64,000 nt of DNA from Kluyvera ascorbata ATCC 33433 (GTDB lineage Bacteria; Pseudomonadota; Gammaproteobacteria; Enterobacterales; Enterobacteriaceae): contig NZ_JMPL01000009.1 of assembly GCF_000735365.1 (NCBI RefSeq), positions 17,308 to 81,307 on the forward strand, given 5' to 3'. A model generated the notes under the pieces. The model worked only from the letters and a program-made list of their open reading frames with translations, made no database searches and was not told where the DNA came from. The position numbers were made by a program, and so were the translations under genes. Below are positions 38,666 to 48,494 of the stretch, one piece after another (within the stretch, counting starts at the first letter, position 1; each line of letters starts with the position of its first letter).

Positions 38666-40948
38666 TTAGAAATGTACGTTAGCCGTCAACACGAAGGTTC
38701 TTGGCTCGCCCGGATGGTAGCGATAGCCGCTCTTGTTGATCGAGGCAACATAGTTGGTATCAAACAGGTTGTAGGCATTCAGCTGCAGGTCGAGCGTGCT
38801 GTTCACGCGGTAACCAATCTTGGCATCGGCAACCCAGTAGCTGTCGGTGGAGTCCGGCGTGCCGACGGCGCCGTCTTTGCCGCGATGCATGCTGCCAATG
38901 TAGCGCGCGCCTGCGCCGACGGAAATCGCATCGGTGGCCTGGTACTGGCTCCACAGAGTGAAGGCATGCTCAGGAGTATACGGCAGTGATGATGAGCCGT
39001 CTTGTGTCACCTCTGCACCCTGCTGGATGGTGGCGCGCTGCTGCGTGAAGCCGCCAATCACCTGCCATTCCGGGGTGATGTTCCCGGCAACGGAGAGCTC
39101 ATAGCCTTCCACGCGTTTGGTGCCGTACTGCGAATAGGTGCCGTCGTCGTTGGCTTCAACGTCGTTTTCGATATCGGTACGGAATACCGCCGCCGACAGC
39201 AGCAGGCGTTTATCCAGCAGCTCCCATTTGGTGCCGGCTTCGCTGGTTTTCGCTTTTTGCGGTTTGAAATCGGTACGGTTGGCGCTGCTACCGGTTCCAC
39301 CAGCCGCCAGCGCGAAGTTGCTGCCGCCCGGAGGCTGCTGGGAGATGGCGTAGTTGACGTAGACGTTGCCGTTCTGCGTCAGGTGATACAGCGCCCCCGT
39401 TTTCCAGTTGACCAGGTTACCTGATTTCGTGGCATCGACGGTGGTGACAGGCGTGTTTTTGGCAACGCCCGCCGGACAGGCAATGGCGCCACGACCCGTG
39501 CCGCCACACAGTGAGGCGCTGTCATATTCGGTGTGATAGCTATCCAGGCGAATGCCGCCGTTCAGCTCAAAATCACGGGTAATTTGCAGCGTATCGAACG
39601 CGTAAATACCAAAGGTATCGGTCTGACCGTTAGCGTTAGCGCCGCTACGGTTCAGGCTGCCGATGTTGACGTTACTGTTCGGGTTATACAGATTGACCAC
39701 CGGAGCCGTCATCGGGTAGACGCCGTAGTTGGTCTGCTGCTCGTGGGTAAACTCGACGCCGGTGCTGATATCGTGGCCGATAGCGCCGGTGTAGAACTTA
39801 GAAGTCAGGTTAGTCTGGTTGGTCAGGATCTTGTTGCTGACGTCTTTGGTGTTGACGTTGCGCGTCCAGGTCCAGGTGTTGACGTTGTTAGGGTCCGGTC
39901 GACCAATGTTGCTTGCGCCGCCCATTATCGCCGTCATCATATAATCCTGCTTGATCTGCGACCAGCGGGTGGTATTACGGATGGTGGTGGTGTCGTTAAA
40001 GTCATGTTCGAAACGCATCGTCACCGTATCGGTGGTGGAGTCGTCGTAGTCTGAGTTGGTGCCGTAGAAATTATGCGTATCGACTTTGCCAGAGCTATTG
40101 AGCGCTGATGTGGCGGCGTTTGGCGCGGAGTAGCCCGGTAGGCCCACGGTAGGCACACCGCCGTCCGGCGTGTTGTGCTGGGTAACGTGCAGATAGTTCA
40201 GATACAGGCGGTTTTGCGTGCCGAGGCCAAAGGCGATGGACGGCGCAATTCCGTAGCGCTCGTTTTTCACGTTATCGCGCCCTGCATCGTGAGTCTTTTC
40301 CCCCATCAGGTTTAAGCGTACGGCAGTGGTGTCGCCGATGGCTTCGTTCAGATCCAGCGTGCCGCGGCGATACCACGCGCTGCCTACGCTTGCTGAAGCA
40401 TCGATACCAGAGTCCAGGCGCGGCTGCTTGCTGATCATATTGATCGAGCCCGTCGGCGCGCTGCGGCCATAGTCTGAACCAGACGGGCCCTTAATCACTT
40501 CTACTTGTTCAGTATTGAAAGTGTCACGCGTCACGCTGCCGATATCGCGAATACCGTCGATGTAGATACTGTTAGACGTATCTGCGCCGCGCATATAAAT
40601 GGTATCGCCGGTTGACGAGCTGCCGTTTTCACCCGCGAAGAAGGCCCCGACGCCTGGGACGTTTTTTAATGCGTCTGTCAGGTTAGTGGCACCCTGATCC
40701 TTCAGCACCTGCTCGGAAATCACCGTCACCGTACGCGTGGTGTCGGCAATCGGGCGGCTGAATTTAGGGTCGGCGGATTTCGTTGGGGCATACAGCGATG
40801 GCGCTTGCGCTTCGACGACTAACGTATCTCCCGGGCTTTTTTCTTTACTGTCAGCGGCCTGAGCCGTAGGCGTCAGTCCAATGCATAATCCGGTAAAAAA
40901 CGTGAGTGAGCTAAAGCTACTGAACGGGGTAGTGCGATTTTTATCCAT
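38666..40948 (-). CDS. fiu: Fiu, TonB-dependent catecholate siderophore receptor
   Basis: Outer-membrane receptor for monomeric catechols such as dihydroxybenzoylserine, and an entry route for catechol-substituted beta-lactams. It is 760 residues. A signal peptide ends near SAQA-type TAQA (about residue 31), the TonB box is DTLVVEA (about 40-46), the plug domain follows (TDALKNVPGVGAFFAGENG, YMRGADTSNSIYIDGIRDIG) and the 22-strand barrel ends with the terminal phenylalanine in TANVHF. A Fur box lies upstream. Confidence 0.97.
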   Translation of the reverse strand: MDKNRTTPFSSFSSLTFFTGLCIGLTPTAQAADSKEKSPGDTLVVEAQAPSLYAPTKSADPKFSRPIADTTRTVTVISEQVLKDQGATNLTDALKNVPGVGAFFAGENGSSSTGDTIYMRGADTSNSIYIDGIRDIGSVTRDTFNTEQVEVIKGPSGSDYGRSAPTGSINMISKQPRLDSGIDASASVGSAWYRRGTLDLNEAIGDTTAVRLNLMGEKTHDAGRDNVKNERYGIAPSIAFGLGTQNRLYLNYLHVTQHNTPDGGVPTVGLPGYSAPNAATSALNSSGKVDTHNFYGTNSDYDDSTTDTVTMRFEHDFNDTTTIRNTTRWSQIKQDYMMTAIMGGASNIGRPDPNNVNTWTWTRNVNTKDVSNKILTNQTNLTSKFYTGAIGHDISTGVEFTHEQQTNYGVYPMTAPVVNLYNPNSNVNIGSLNRSGANANGQTDTFGIYAFDTLQITRDFELNGGIRLDSYHTEYDSASLCGGTGRGAIACPAGVAKNTPVTTVDATKSGNLVNWKTGALYHLTQNGNVYVNYAISQQPPGGSNFALAAGGTGSSANRTDFKPQKAKTSEAGTKWELLDKRLLLSAAVFRTDIENDVEANDDGTYSQYGTKRVEGYELSVAGNITPEWQVIGGFTQQRATIQQGAEVTQDGSSSLPYTPEHAFTLWSQYQATDAISVGAGARYIGSMHRGKDGAVGTPDSTDSYWVADAKIGYRVNSTLDLQLNAYNLFDTNYVASINKSGYRYHPGEPRTFVLTANVHF

Positions 40949-41054
40949 ATCAATGAGTGTCTTATAATTTTTAAACGCGAAATTAAAGATGACAACAGGG
41001 AACGCCTTGTCCCCTTCGCCACTGCAGGTTGCTTTATCTTTTTTAAATGATGTT

Positions 41055-41080
41055 GATAATGATTGTGATAATCATTATCA
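41055..41080. promoter_or_regulatory. Fur box of fiu
   Basis: GATAATGAT (41055-41063) followed by the perfect palindrome TGATAATCATTATCA (41066-41080), closely matching overlapping Fur sites. About 105 bases before the fiu start. Confidence 0.93.
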
Positions 41081-41181
41081 AATCCCGTCACTTTTTATCA
41101 CTCATTGAGCTAAAAATAAATACATTGCTTTACAGTTTCTTCATTTTTTATACATAAAGATTACATATTTGTCGGAGTGAC

Positions 41182-41259
41182 TCCCGGAGTCGCTGCGCTC
41201 GTCCGGGCTACCAACCCGCCGCCCCGTAGCCCGGACGAGGCGTTTACGCCGACTCCGGG
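41182..41259. repeat. Inverted REP pair flanking the RAYT remnant (left)
   Basis: REP head 41182-41210 (CCCGGAGTCGCTGCGCTCGT then CCGGGCTA) and an inverted partner 41226-41259 (TAGCCCGGACGAGGCGTTTA then CGCCGACTCCGG). The first head is identical over 28 bases to the single copy at 41524. Confidence 0.85.
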
Positions 41260-41368
41260 GGGAAGCTCAGTGTTAAAGTTTGCGTGCCGCTTTCCACAAG
41301 CAAAACTGATGAATTGCGTCATATCGCTTTGGGGATTACGTTGCTGCGAACGTCTTACGCAAGGAGCA

Positions 41369-41516
41369 ATGACAATGGTTCGCTACCGTCGATGCCAGGC
41401 GGGCGTTCAAACGGCATTTCACCCAAGCGCTGAGGATGCGGGACGTGTGGCGCGGGCTATACCCTGCTGATTGGGGCGGAAATGCTGGGGAGAAGGATGC
41501 AGGAAAGAGGCGGTGA
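41369..41516 (+). pseudogene. Decayed REP-associated tyrosine transposase (RAYT) remnant
   Basis: The frame ending with the stop at 41514-41516 reads FKRHFTQALRM then RDVWRGLYPADWGGNAG, which mirrors two blocks of E. coli RAYT (TnpA_REP/YafM: KKQFTHA and RDVARGLYPIDWAGD). The catalytic HUH and Tyr regions between them are missing, so a large internal deletion is inferred. An SD (AAGGAG) and ATG at 41369 in another frame give MTMVRYRR, resembling the RAYT N-terminus, so a frameshift is also likely. REP elements lie on both sides. Confidence 0.7.
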
Positions 41517-41523
41517 TATTTGT

Positions 41524-41552
41524 CCCGGAGTCGCTGCGCTCGTCCGGGCTAC
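41524..41552. repeat. REP element flanking the RAYT remnant (right)
   Basis: Single REP head starting 8 bases after the remnant's stop, same orientation and identical over 28 bases to the head at 41183. Confidence 0.85.
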
Positions 41553-41560
41553 GGCCTCAA

Positions 41561-42181
41561 TCAACCCTGACGCGCATCCGGGCGGATTAAATCAAACCGA
41601 TGGTTTTCATCAATGGTGTAATAGGCAGACGGACCGCCGGCGCGGAGAACCGGCTGCGCTTTGGCGGTTTGGTAGATGCCGTTTTCCAGCAGCGATTCGT
41701 CAATGTGAATGCCGACCACTTCGCCCAGCACCAGCCAGGTATCAACGGCGGTACCGTCTGCGCCGGTGAGCTGAATGCACTGCGACAGGCGGCATTCAAA
41801 GTTGACCGGGCTTTCGGCAACGCGGGGTGCGTCCACCAGGCGGCTCGGTGCGGCCGTCAGCCCCGCGCGGGCAAACTCATCTTCACCGTGCGGCAGCGTG
41901 GCGGAGGTTTCGTTCATCGCGATGGCTAAATCACGGGTGGTCAGATTCCAGACGAACGCTTTAGTATCGACAATATTCTGCACGCTATCTTTCCAGCCGC
42001 TGCTGGCAAAACCGATGATCGGTGGGCGATAGTTAAAGCAGTTAAAAAAGCTGTAGGGCGCGAGATTACGCCGCCCCTGCGGGTCGACAGAGGAAATCCA
42101 GCCGATAGGACGCGGCCCGACGATGGCGTTGAGCGGGTCGTGAGGTAGCCCATGTCCGTGGGAAGGCTCATAAAAATACAT
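41561..42181 (-). CDS. Flavin reductase-like FMN-binding split-barrel protein
   Basis: A 206-residue cytoplasmic protein of the flavin reductase/DIM6-NTAB type. Family sequence VGPRPIGWISSVDPQGRRNLAPYSFFN (residues ~22-48, FMN-binding loop) and PPIIGFASSG are seen, and a late block LVLGEVVGIHIDESLL fits the split barrel. Relatives act as flavin reductases or as FMN-dependent oxidases; the substrate is unknown. It replaces the E. coli mcbA position beside rlmF and is divergent from it. No SD stronger than AGGTG is visible before the ATG. Confidence 0.85.
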   Translation of the reverse strand: MYFYEPSHGHGLPHDPLNAIVGPRPIGWISSVDPQGRRNLAPYSFFNCFNYRPPIIGFASSGWKDSVQNIVDTKAFVWNLTTRDLAIAMNETSATLPHGEDEFARAGLTAAPSRLVDAPRVAESPVNFECRLSQCIQLTGADGTAVDTWLVLGEVVGIHIDESLLENGIYQTAKAQPVLRAGGPSAYYTIDENHRFDLIRPDARQG

Positions 42182-42277
42182 AGCGCACCTGATATTTAAA
42201 AGCAGGAATCCAGACTCCCTTATTTACCGCACCGTCGTCAACGGGTATCTTACGCCGCATTACGACAGGAGAAAGTC

Positions 42278-43204
42278 ATGAGTACCCAGAAACCGGGTTT
42301 ACACCCGCGTAACCGTCATCATAGTCGCTACGATCTCGAAGCGCTGTGCCAGGCCGTGCCCGCACTGCGCGATTTTATTACTCTCAGCCCGGCAGGCGAG
42401 CAGACCATCAACTTCGCCGATCCGCTGGCGGTGAAGACGCTGAACAAGGCGCTGCTGGCGCATTTCTATGCGGTTAAAGAGTGGGATATTCCGGAAGGTT
42501 TTCTCTGCCCGCCGGTACCGGGGCGCGCGGATTATATCCATCACCTTGGCGACCTGCTCAGCGATGAAAGCGGCAGCGTGGTGAAAGGGGCTAACATTCT
42601 GGATATCGGCGTGGGTGCGAACTGCATCTATCCGCTGATTGGTGCGCACGAATACGGCTGGCGCTTTACCGGCAGCGAAACACACCCTGAAGCGTTTGCC
42701 AGCGCGCAGGCTATCCTGAGCGCGAATCCATCGCTGAACCGCATGATTCGCCTGCGTCGCCAGAAGGATACGACGGCGATGTTCAACGGCGTTATTCACA
42801 AAAACGAGCAGTATGATGCCACGCTGTGCAACCCGCCGTTCCATGATTCTGCGGCCGCAGCGCGCGCGGGCAGCGAGCGTAAGCGTCGTAACCTGGGCCA
42901 GGATCGTGATGATGCGCTGAACTTTGGCGGCCAACAGCAGGAGCTGTGGTGTGATGGCGGGGAAGTGGCCTTTATCAAACAGATGATTGCAGAGAGCAAA
43001 GGTTTTGCCCGTCAGGTGATGTGGTTTACATCGCTGGTGTCCAAAGGCGAAAATCTGCCGCCGTTGTACCGCGCGTTAACCGACGTGGGTGCGGTAAAAG
43101 TAGTGAAAAAAGAGATGTCACAGGGGCAGAAGCAAAGCCGCTTTATCGCCTGGTCATTTATGGATGACGAACAGCGTCGTCGTTTCCTGGCGCGCAAACG
43201 CTAA
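42278..43204 (+). CDS. rlmF: RlmF, 23S rRNA (adenine-1618 N6)-methyltransferase
   Basis: Methylates A1618 of 23S rRNA. The 308 residues match E. coli (YbiN). The SAM-binding motif [16 protein letters not shown] is at about residue 108-123, and the N6-adenine methyltransferase motif NPPF occurs in [12 protein letters not shown] (about 187). The N-terminus is basic ([15 protein letters not shown]). SD AGGAGA precedes the ATG. Converges on glnQ with a shared hairpin. Confidence 0.97.
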   Translation: MSTQKPGLHPRNRHHSRYDLEALCQAVPALRDFITLSPAGEQTINFADPLAVKTLNKALLAHFYAVKEWDIPEGFLCPPVPGRADYIHHLGDLLSDESGSVVKGANILDIGVGANCIYPLIGAHEYGWRFTGSETHPEAFASAQAILSANPSLNRMIRLRRQKDTTAMFNGVIHKNEQYDATLCNPPFHDSAAAARAGSERKRRNLGQDRDDALNFGGQQQELWCDGGEVAFIKQMIAESKGFARQVMWFTSLVSKGENLPPLYRALTDVGAVKVVKKEMSQGQKQSRFIAWSFMDDEQRRRFLARKR

Positions 43205-43242
43205 GAAAAACGCCGTTTACCCCATGGGGGATAAACGGCGTT
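43205..43242. terminator. Terminator between rlmF and glnQ
   Basis: Perfect arms AACGCCGTTTA (43209-43219) and TAAACGGCGTT (43232-43242). The A-run at 43206-43210 gives a T-run on the minus strand, so it mainly ends glnHPQ. Confidence 0.85.
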
Positions 43243-43246
43243 AGCA

Positions 43247-43969
43247 TCAGGAGACGTGCTGCAGGAACTCTTGCAGACGTTGGCTTGGTGGGTTCTTCAC
43301 CAATTCTTGCGGGTTGCCATCTTCGGCAATCCGGCCTTTATCGATAAAGATCAGACGAGACGCCACTTTCTCAGCAAAGCCGATTTCGTGGGTCACGATA
43401 ACCATCGTCATGCCTTCTTCCGCCAGATCCTGCATTACTTTCAACACTTCGTGGCGCAGTTCAGGGTCGAGCGCTGATGTAGGCTCATCAAACAGCATCA
43501 TTTTCGGTTTCACCGCCAGCGCACGGGCAATCGCCACGCGCTGCTGCTGGCCGCCGGAAAGCTCAGAAGGGTAGTGATGGGCGCGCTCGGCAAGGCCGAC
43601 TTTCGCCAGCAGATCTTTGGCCAGCTTTTCTGCCGCATCTTTCTTCAGGCCGCGCACGCGGGTTGGGCCGAACATCACGTTTTCCAGCGCCGTCAGGTGC
43701 GGGAACAGATAGAACTGCTGGAACACCATACCCGCTTCCTGGCGGATCAGGCGTTCATCCACTTTCGGGTCGTTGACCTTCAGACCATCGACGATCAGCT
43801 CACCGCTGGTAATCTCTTCCAGCTTGTTAATGCAGCGCAGCAGAGTCGATTTACCGGAGCCGGACGGCCCGATAATCACCACAACCTCACCCTGCTTGAC
43901 GTTGAGATCGATGTTATGCAGCACCTGGGTTTGCCCAAAGTGCTTGGAGACGTTTTTAAATTCAATCAC
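43247..43969 (-). CDS. glnQ: GlnQ, glutamine ABC transporter ATPase
   Basis: ATP-binding subunit of the GlnHPQ high-affinity glutamine importer, 240 residues. Walker [10 protein letters not shown] (about 34-42), Q-loop [11 protein letters not shown], signature LSGGQQQR, Walker [15 protein letters not shown]-type [12 protein letters not shown] and switch His in IVTHE are all present. Overlaps glnP by 4 bases. Last gene of glnH-glnP-glnQ. Confidence 0.98.
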   Translation of the reverse strand: MIEFKNVSKHFGQTQVLHNIDLNVKQGEVVVIIGPSGSGKSTLLRCINKLEEITSGELIVDGLKVNDPKVDERLIRQEAGMVFQQFYLFPHLTALENVMFGPTRVRGLKKDAAEKLAKDLLAKVGLAERAHHYPSELSGGQQQRVAIARALAVKPKMMLFDEPTSALDPELRHEVLKVMQDLAEEGMTMVIVTHEIGFAEKVASRLIFIDKGRIAEDGNPQELVKNPPSQRLQEFLQHVS

Positions 43970-44625
43970 AGGATTTTCATCCTTCTTTCAAGAACGCGGA
44001 GCACGATGTTGAGTACCTGCGTGATAATGAGGTAGATAACGCCAACCGCGGTCCAGATTTCCAGCGCACGGAAGTTCCCGGCGATAATTTCCTGACCGCT
44101 GCGGGTCAACTCTGCGGCACCGATAACGATAAACAGCGAGGTATCTTTGATACTGATAATGAGCTGGTTGCCGAGCGCGGGCAGCATGCGGCGCAGGGCC
44201 AGCGGCATAATCACGTGACGAATGGTTTCGCGACGGGAAAGACCAAGCGCAAGACCGGCCTCGCTGAAACCTTTATGGATCGACAGCACCGAGCCACGGG
44301 TGATTTCGGCAATGTAGGCACCGGAGTTGATCATGATAGTGATCACCGCTGCGGTGAAGGTGTCGATGCGAATATCCGGGAAGGCCATCGGCAGGGCGAA
44401 GTAGATATACATCACCTGCACTACGATCGGCGTACCGCGGATCACTTCAATGAATACGAGGGCAATGTGGTTAGCAATCCAGCCGCCGTAGGTGCGGGCC
44501 AGACCCGCCAGCAGACCGATAACAATACCGCCCGCCAGGCCGAGGATCGAAATCCACAGAGTCATTTTGGCGCCGTCCAACAAAATTGGAATGGCTGGCC
44601 AGATGACGCTCCAGTCAAACTGCAT
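43966..44625 (-). CDS. glnP: GlnP, glutamine ABC transporter permease
   Basis: Inner-membrane permease of 219 residues from the start [20 protein letters not shown], which has SD AGGAAT and fits E. coli; an in-frame ATG 15 codons upstream is rejected. Five hydrophobic segments are seen. The EAA loop [28 protein letters not shown] contacts GlnQ. The glnH-glnP gap carries a REP element. Confidence 0.97.
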   Translation of the reverse strand: MQFDWSVIWPAIPILLDGAKMTLWISILGLAGGIVIGLLAGLARTYGGWIANHIALVFIEVIRGTPIVVQVMYIYFALPMAFPDIRIDTFTAAVITIMINSGAYIAEITRGSVLSIHKGFSEAGLALGLSRRETIRHVIMPLALRRMLPALGNQLIISIKDTSLFIVIGAAELTRSGQEIIAGNFRALEIWTAVGVIYLIITQVLNIVLRVLERRMKIL

Positions 44626-44688
44626 GATGTATTCCTGTATACCGTGGTGGAAAATAAAAAAACTAGCCAACGTGTGCTGACTAAAATT

Positions 44689-44720
44689 GTAGGCCCGGTA
44701 AGCGCAAGCGCCACCGGGCG
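44689..44720. repeat. REP element between glnH and glnP
   Basis: GTAGGCCCGGTAAGCGCAAG followed by CGCCACCGGGC: same type as the copy at 55573. Located inside the operon between the abundant binding protein and the permease, where REP sequences commonly protect the upstream message. Confidence 0.85.
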
Positions 44721-44747
44721 TTACAGAACCTGATGGATCAGGTTGGT

Positions 44748-45599
<852 letters not shown>

Positions 45600-45635
45600 T
45601 TACCCTGCACGATATTGGCAGGATAAATGTCCATA

Positions 45636-45665
45636 TGCACCATGAGAGGGCACCAAAGTGGTGCG
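45636..45665 (-). promoter_or_regulatory. NtrC enhancer sites of glnHPQ
   Basis: Overlapping TGCACC-type dyads: TGCACC-N5-AGGGCA (45636-45652) and the near-perfect GCACCAAAGTGGTGC (45650-45664). About 90 bases upstream of the sigma-54 promoter, as expected for nitrogen-limited activation. Confidence 0.8.
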
Positions 45666-45810
45666 TGATGTTGATGTTGTTAAGTATGGTGTTTTTTAGC
45701 GCAAACGTAGGGGATAAAACAATCTTTTATTAACGATTGTGTGAGGTGATTATTACAAATGATTTACTTTGGCGGGGTTTATGACCGTAGTTGCGCACTT
45801 TTCTGGTGCA

Positions 45811-45841
45811 ATGCCCTTTCTGCGGGGGGCAGAAAGGGCAT
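45811..45841 (-). terminator. Strong hairpin downstream of dps
   Basis: Perfect 13-base arms ATGCCCTTTCTGC and GCAGAAAGGGCAT, 15 bases past the dps stop. No clear T-run follows; probable dps 3' end structure. Confidence 0.65.
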
Positions 45842-45856
45842 AGGATTGACTTATGG

Positions 45857-46360
45857 TTATTCAATATTCGCTTCAATGAACCACAGGAATTTATCCAGAT
45901 CGCGGGAGGCGGCGGTGAAGATATCTGCGGTATCTTCATCTTTCGCTTCGCTAATCGCTTTACGAACGTCGTTTGCCACAATGGCATAGCGCTCAGCCAG
46001 TTCTTTCAGGTGATCCTGTACGCTGGTGATATCCAGCGGATAGCTTTTCAGTGGAGTCTGGGCGTTGATGACCTGGGTGGTACCCAGTGCGATACCGCCG
46101 AGCTGCACGGCACGTTCTGCCATGGTATCGAGGTGATCGGTTAACGCGGTACGGAAGCCGTCGAGCATCTCATGCACGGCAATAAAGTTGGCACCGCGCA
46201 TGTTCCAGTGCGCCTGTTTGGTAATCAATGACAGATCGATAAACTGCAGAACCTGACGATTGAGTAACGCAACGGTGGCCTGTTTTTCACTGTCCGGAAC
46301 GTCGTTACGCGTATAAAGAAGGTGGGCGTTTTTCGTTTTAACCAGTTTTGCAGTACTCAT
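45857..46360 (-). CDS. dps: Dps, DNA-binding ferritin-like protein
   Basis: Dodecameric nucleoid and iron-storage protein that protects DNA in stationary phase. The start [20 protein letters not shown] gives 167 residues, as in E. coli; a longer frame upstream is rejected. The Lys-containing flexible N-terminus for DNA binding is present, and ferroxidase residues lie in [39 protein letters not shown] (His and the Asp/Glu pair). Monocistronic. Confidence 0.98.
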   Translation of the reverse strand: MSTAKLVKTKNAHLLYTRNDVPDSEKQATVALLNRQVLQFIDLSLITKQAHWNMRGANFIAVHEMLDGFRTALTDHLDTMAERAVQLGGIALGTTQVINAQTPLKSYPLDITSVQDHLKELAERYAIVANDVRKAISEAKDEDTADIFTAASRDLDKFLWFIEANIE

Positions 46361-46609
46361 AGTCATATATCCTCTTGATTTATACACCGCTATAGGTTGG
46401 TGTATTTCGTCCTCATGAATTAACGAAAACAAGTATAGCACCGTCACCGGAACGGTATTTTCTGATTCTGCCTATAGGTATGATAGTGACGGCGATAATC
46501 GGTTAAAAATTATTATAAAACAATGAATTAAAAAATTATGGCAGTGAGGTTATATTTTTGTGGCGGATTTTATTGATATTAAATAAGAAATTATGCAATT
46601 CGAAAGGGT

Positions 46610-46642
46610 TATTATGCATAGTGGTGCGCACTATGCATAATA
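46610..46642. repeat. Perfect AT-rich inverted repeat between rhtA and dps
   Basis: Arms TATTATGCATAGTG (46610-46623) and CACTATGCATAATA (46629-46642) around GTGCG, 8 bases past the rhtA stop. It lacks a T-run, so it could be a weak terminator or a protein-binding site upstream of the dps promoter. The remaining ~250 bases before dps hold no gene. Confidence 0.7.
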
Positions 46643-46650
46643 TAAGAAAA

Positions 46651-47538
46651 TTAGCCGACGTCGATCTCTTTAATTTTACTTTCCTGGCGCATGGTCAGCG
46701 TTGATCCCATTGAAGCAGCAATAATAGCGCCTAGCGCCAGCGTCTGGCTCAGGGTCAGCATTTCACCGAGAAAAACCATCCCGGAGAGCGCCGCCAGCGC
46801 CGGCTCCATGCTCATTAATGTACCGAAGGTTCGGGTCGGCAAACGCGTGAGTGCGATCATCTCCAGCGAGTAAGGCAGCGCCGTCGACAGGACGGCAATA
46901 GCCAATCCCAGCGGTAATATTGACCAGTGCCACAGGGCGTCCGCGGCCTGGAAAGCGCCCAGCGGCACAAAGACGATTGCCGCAATCAGTGAGCCCATTG
47001 CCACCGTCGCCGGGCCGTGCTCTTCCCCGGCGCGTCGCCCGCTCAGAATATAAACCGCCCAGCCAGCCCCGGCTCCTAACGCCAGCAGCGCGCCGGTCAA
47101 GTCGACGTGCGCGACGTCCTGACCGAGTGGTAGCAGGAACCACAGGCCAACGACCGCCAGAATCACCCAGATAAAATCGACCGCGCGGCGAGATGAAAAG
47201 AGGGCGACGGCCAGCGGGCCGGTAAATTCCAGCGCCACCGCAATGCCCAACGGAATACGCTGCAAGGACAAATAGAAGAGATAGTTCATGGCGCCCAGCG
47301 ACAGTCCATAGAACAGCAGCGGTAGCCGTTGCGCTTTGGCAAAGCGAAGCCGCCAGGGTTTGAACACCACAACGAGAATTAGCGTACCGAGCGCCAGACG
47401 CAGCGCAGTCACACCAGGGGCGCCAACGAGTGGAAACAATGATTTAGCCAGCGATGCTCCGCTCTGGATAGAGACCATTGAGATAAGAATAACGAGTATG
47501 GGTAACCACGAAGGTACCTTGCGGAGCGAACCGGACAT
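46651..47538 (-). CDS. rhtA: RhtA, threonine/homoserine exporter (EamA family)
   Basis: Inner-membrane exporter of threonine, homoserine and other amino acids, drug/metabolite transporter superfamily. The start MSGSLRKVPSWLPILVI (SD AGGAAAAAG) gives 295 residues, equal to E. coli; an in-frame ATG eight codons upstream is less likely. Ten hydrophobic helices in two EamA repeats can be followed, with conserved sequence AGASLAKSLFPLVGAPGVTALRL-like SGASLAKSLFPLVG and RTFGTLMSMEPALAAL. Confidence 0.96.
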   Translation of the reverse strand: MSGSLRKVPSWLPILVILISMVSIQSGASLAKSLFPLVGAPGVTALRLALGTLILVVVFKPWRLRFAKAQRLPLLFYGLSLGAMNYLFYLSLQRIPLGIAVALEFTGPLAVALFSSRRAVDFIWVILAVVGLWFLLPLGQDVAHVDLTGALLALGAGAGWAVYILSGRRAGEEHGPATVAMGSLIAAIVFVPLGAFQAADALWHWSILPLGLAIAVLSTALPYSLEMIALTRLPTRTFGTLMSMEPALAALSGMVFLGEMLTLSQTLALGAIIAASMGSTLTMRQESKIKEIDVG

Positions 47539-47894
47539 CTTTTTCCTGTCAGTTTTTGTCAAAAGAGGTAAAACCGGCAGTGTAATTGAAATAGTGCACT
47601 ACGGTTGAGGGAATGTTGAAAAAAAAGTGTCATGGAACGAGTAGAATTTCTTTAGTCGAGAAGAATTTAGTCTGTCAAATTAGGAATTGTCTGGAAAAAT
47701 CATCCCCGTTTTAACCTGCGTAGAAGTCATGCGTAAGTTAAAAAATCATTATTAATCAGATGGATGAATCATGATGGAAACAGAATGTTACATCATTGAT
47801 GCCTTTAGACACCGTTAGGTCGAAAGAGTTTCTTAACAATTTTTGATATATTTAAAACTTAGGACTTATTAGAAGCACATTTGAGGTGGTTATT
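47539..47894. other. rhtA-ompX divergent intergenic region
   Basis: 356 bases, AT-rich, with no open frame carrying an SD and no RNA gene recognised. It must hold the rhtA and ompX promoters; GAGGTGG before ompX is its SD. No operator was identified with confidence. Confidence 0.5.
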
Positions 47895-48404
47895 ATGAAA
47901 AAAATCGCATGTCTTTCAGCACTGGCCGCTGTACTGGCTATCTCCGCAGGTACTGCTGTAGCTGCAACTTCTACCGTTACTGGTGGTTACGCTCAGAGCG
48001 ATATGCAGGGCGTTGCTAACAAAGCGGGCGGTTTCAACTTGAAATACCGCTACGAAGCAGACAACAGCCCACTGGGTGTGATCAGCTCCTTCACCTACAC
48101 TGAAAAAAGTGACACCCAGAACGGCGTGTACACCAAAGGTCAGTACTACGGCATCACTGCTGGTCCTGCTTACCGCATCAACGACTGGGCTAGCATCTAT
48201 GGCGTAGTTGGTCTGGGCTATGGTAAAGCACAGGGTAACCAATTCCCTGAAACCAACAGCACCAGCGACTACGGTTTCTCCTACGGTGCAGGTCTGCAGT
48301 TCAACCCAATCGAGAACGTAGCTCTGGACGTATCCTACGAGCAGTCTCGTATTCGTAGCGTTGACGTTGGTACCTGGATCATCGGTGCAGGTTACCGCTT
48401 CTAA
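47895..48404 (+). CDS. ompX: OmpX, outer membrane beta-barrel protein
   Basis: Eight-stranded outer-membrane barrel of the Ail/OmpX/PagC family, 169 residues from MKKIACLSALAAVLAISAG (signal cut after AVA, residue ~23). Family sequences are YAQSDMQG, GGFNLKYRYE, YYGITAGPAYRINDWASIYGVVGLGYGK and the C-terminal GAGYRF with terminal Phe. Two residues shorter than E. coli OmpX, within a surface loop. Monocistronic, with a terminator directly after. Confidence 0.97.
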   Translation: MKKIACLSALAAVLAISAGTAVAATSTVTGGYAQSDMQGVANKAGGFNLKYRYEADNSPLGVISSFTYTEKSDTQNGVYTKGQYYGITAGPAYRINDWASIYGVVGLGYGKAQGNQFPETNSTSDYGFSYGAGLQFNPIENVALDVSYEQSRIRSVDVGTWIIGAGYRF

Positions 48405-48418
48405 TCACTTCGGTGATG

Positions 48419-48448
48419 TAAAAAGGGGTCTTGATGACCCCTTTTTTA
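48419..48448 (+). terminator. Rho-independent terminator of ompX
   Basis: Stem AAAAAGGGGTC / GACCCCTTTTTT with a short loop TTGAT, 15 bases past the stop. Confidence 0.92.
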
Positions 48449-48494
48449 ATGCCTATTTTTCGTGAATTAACAGCCTGCTGCGATGTAGTCGCCG

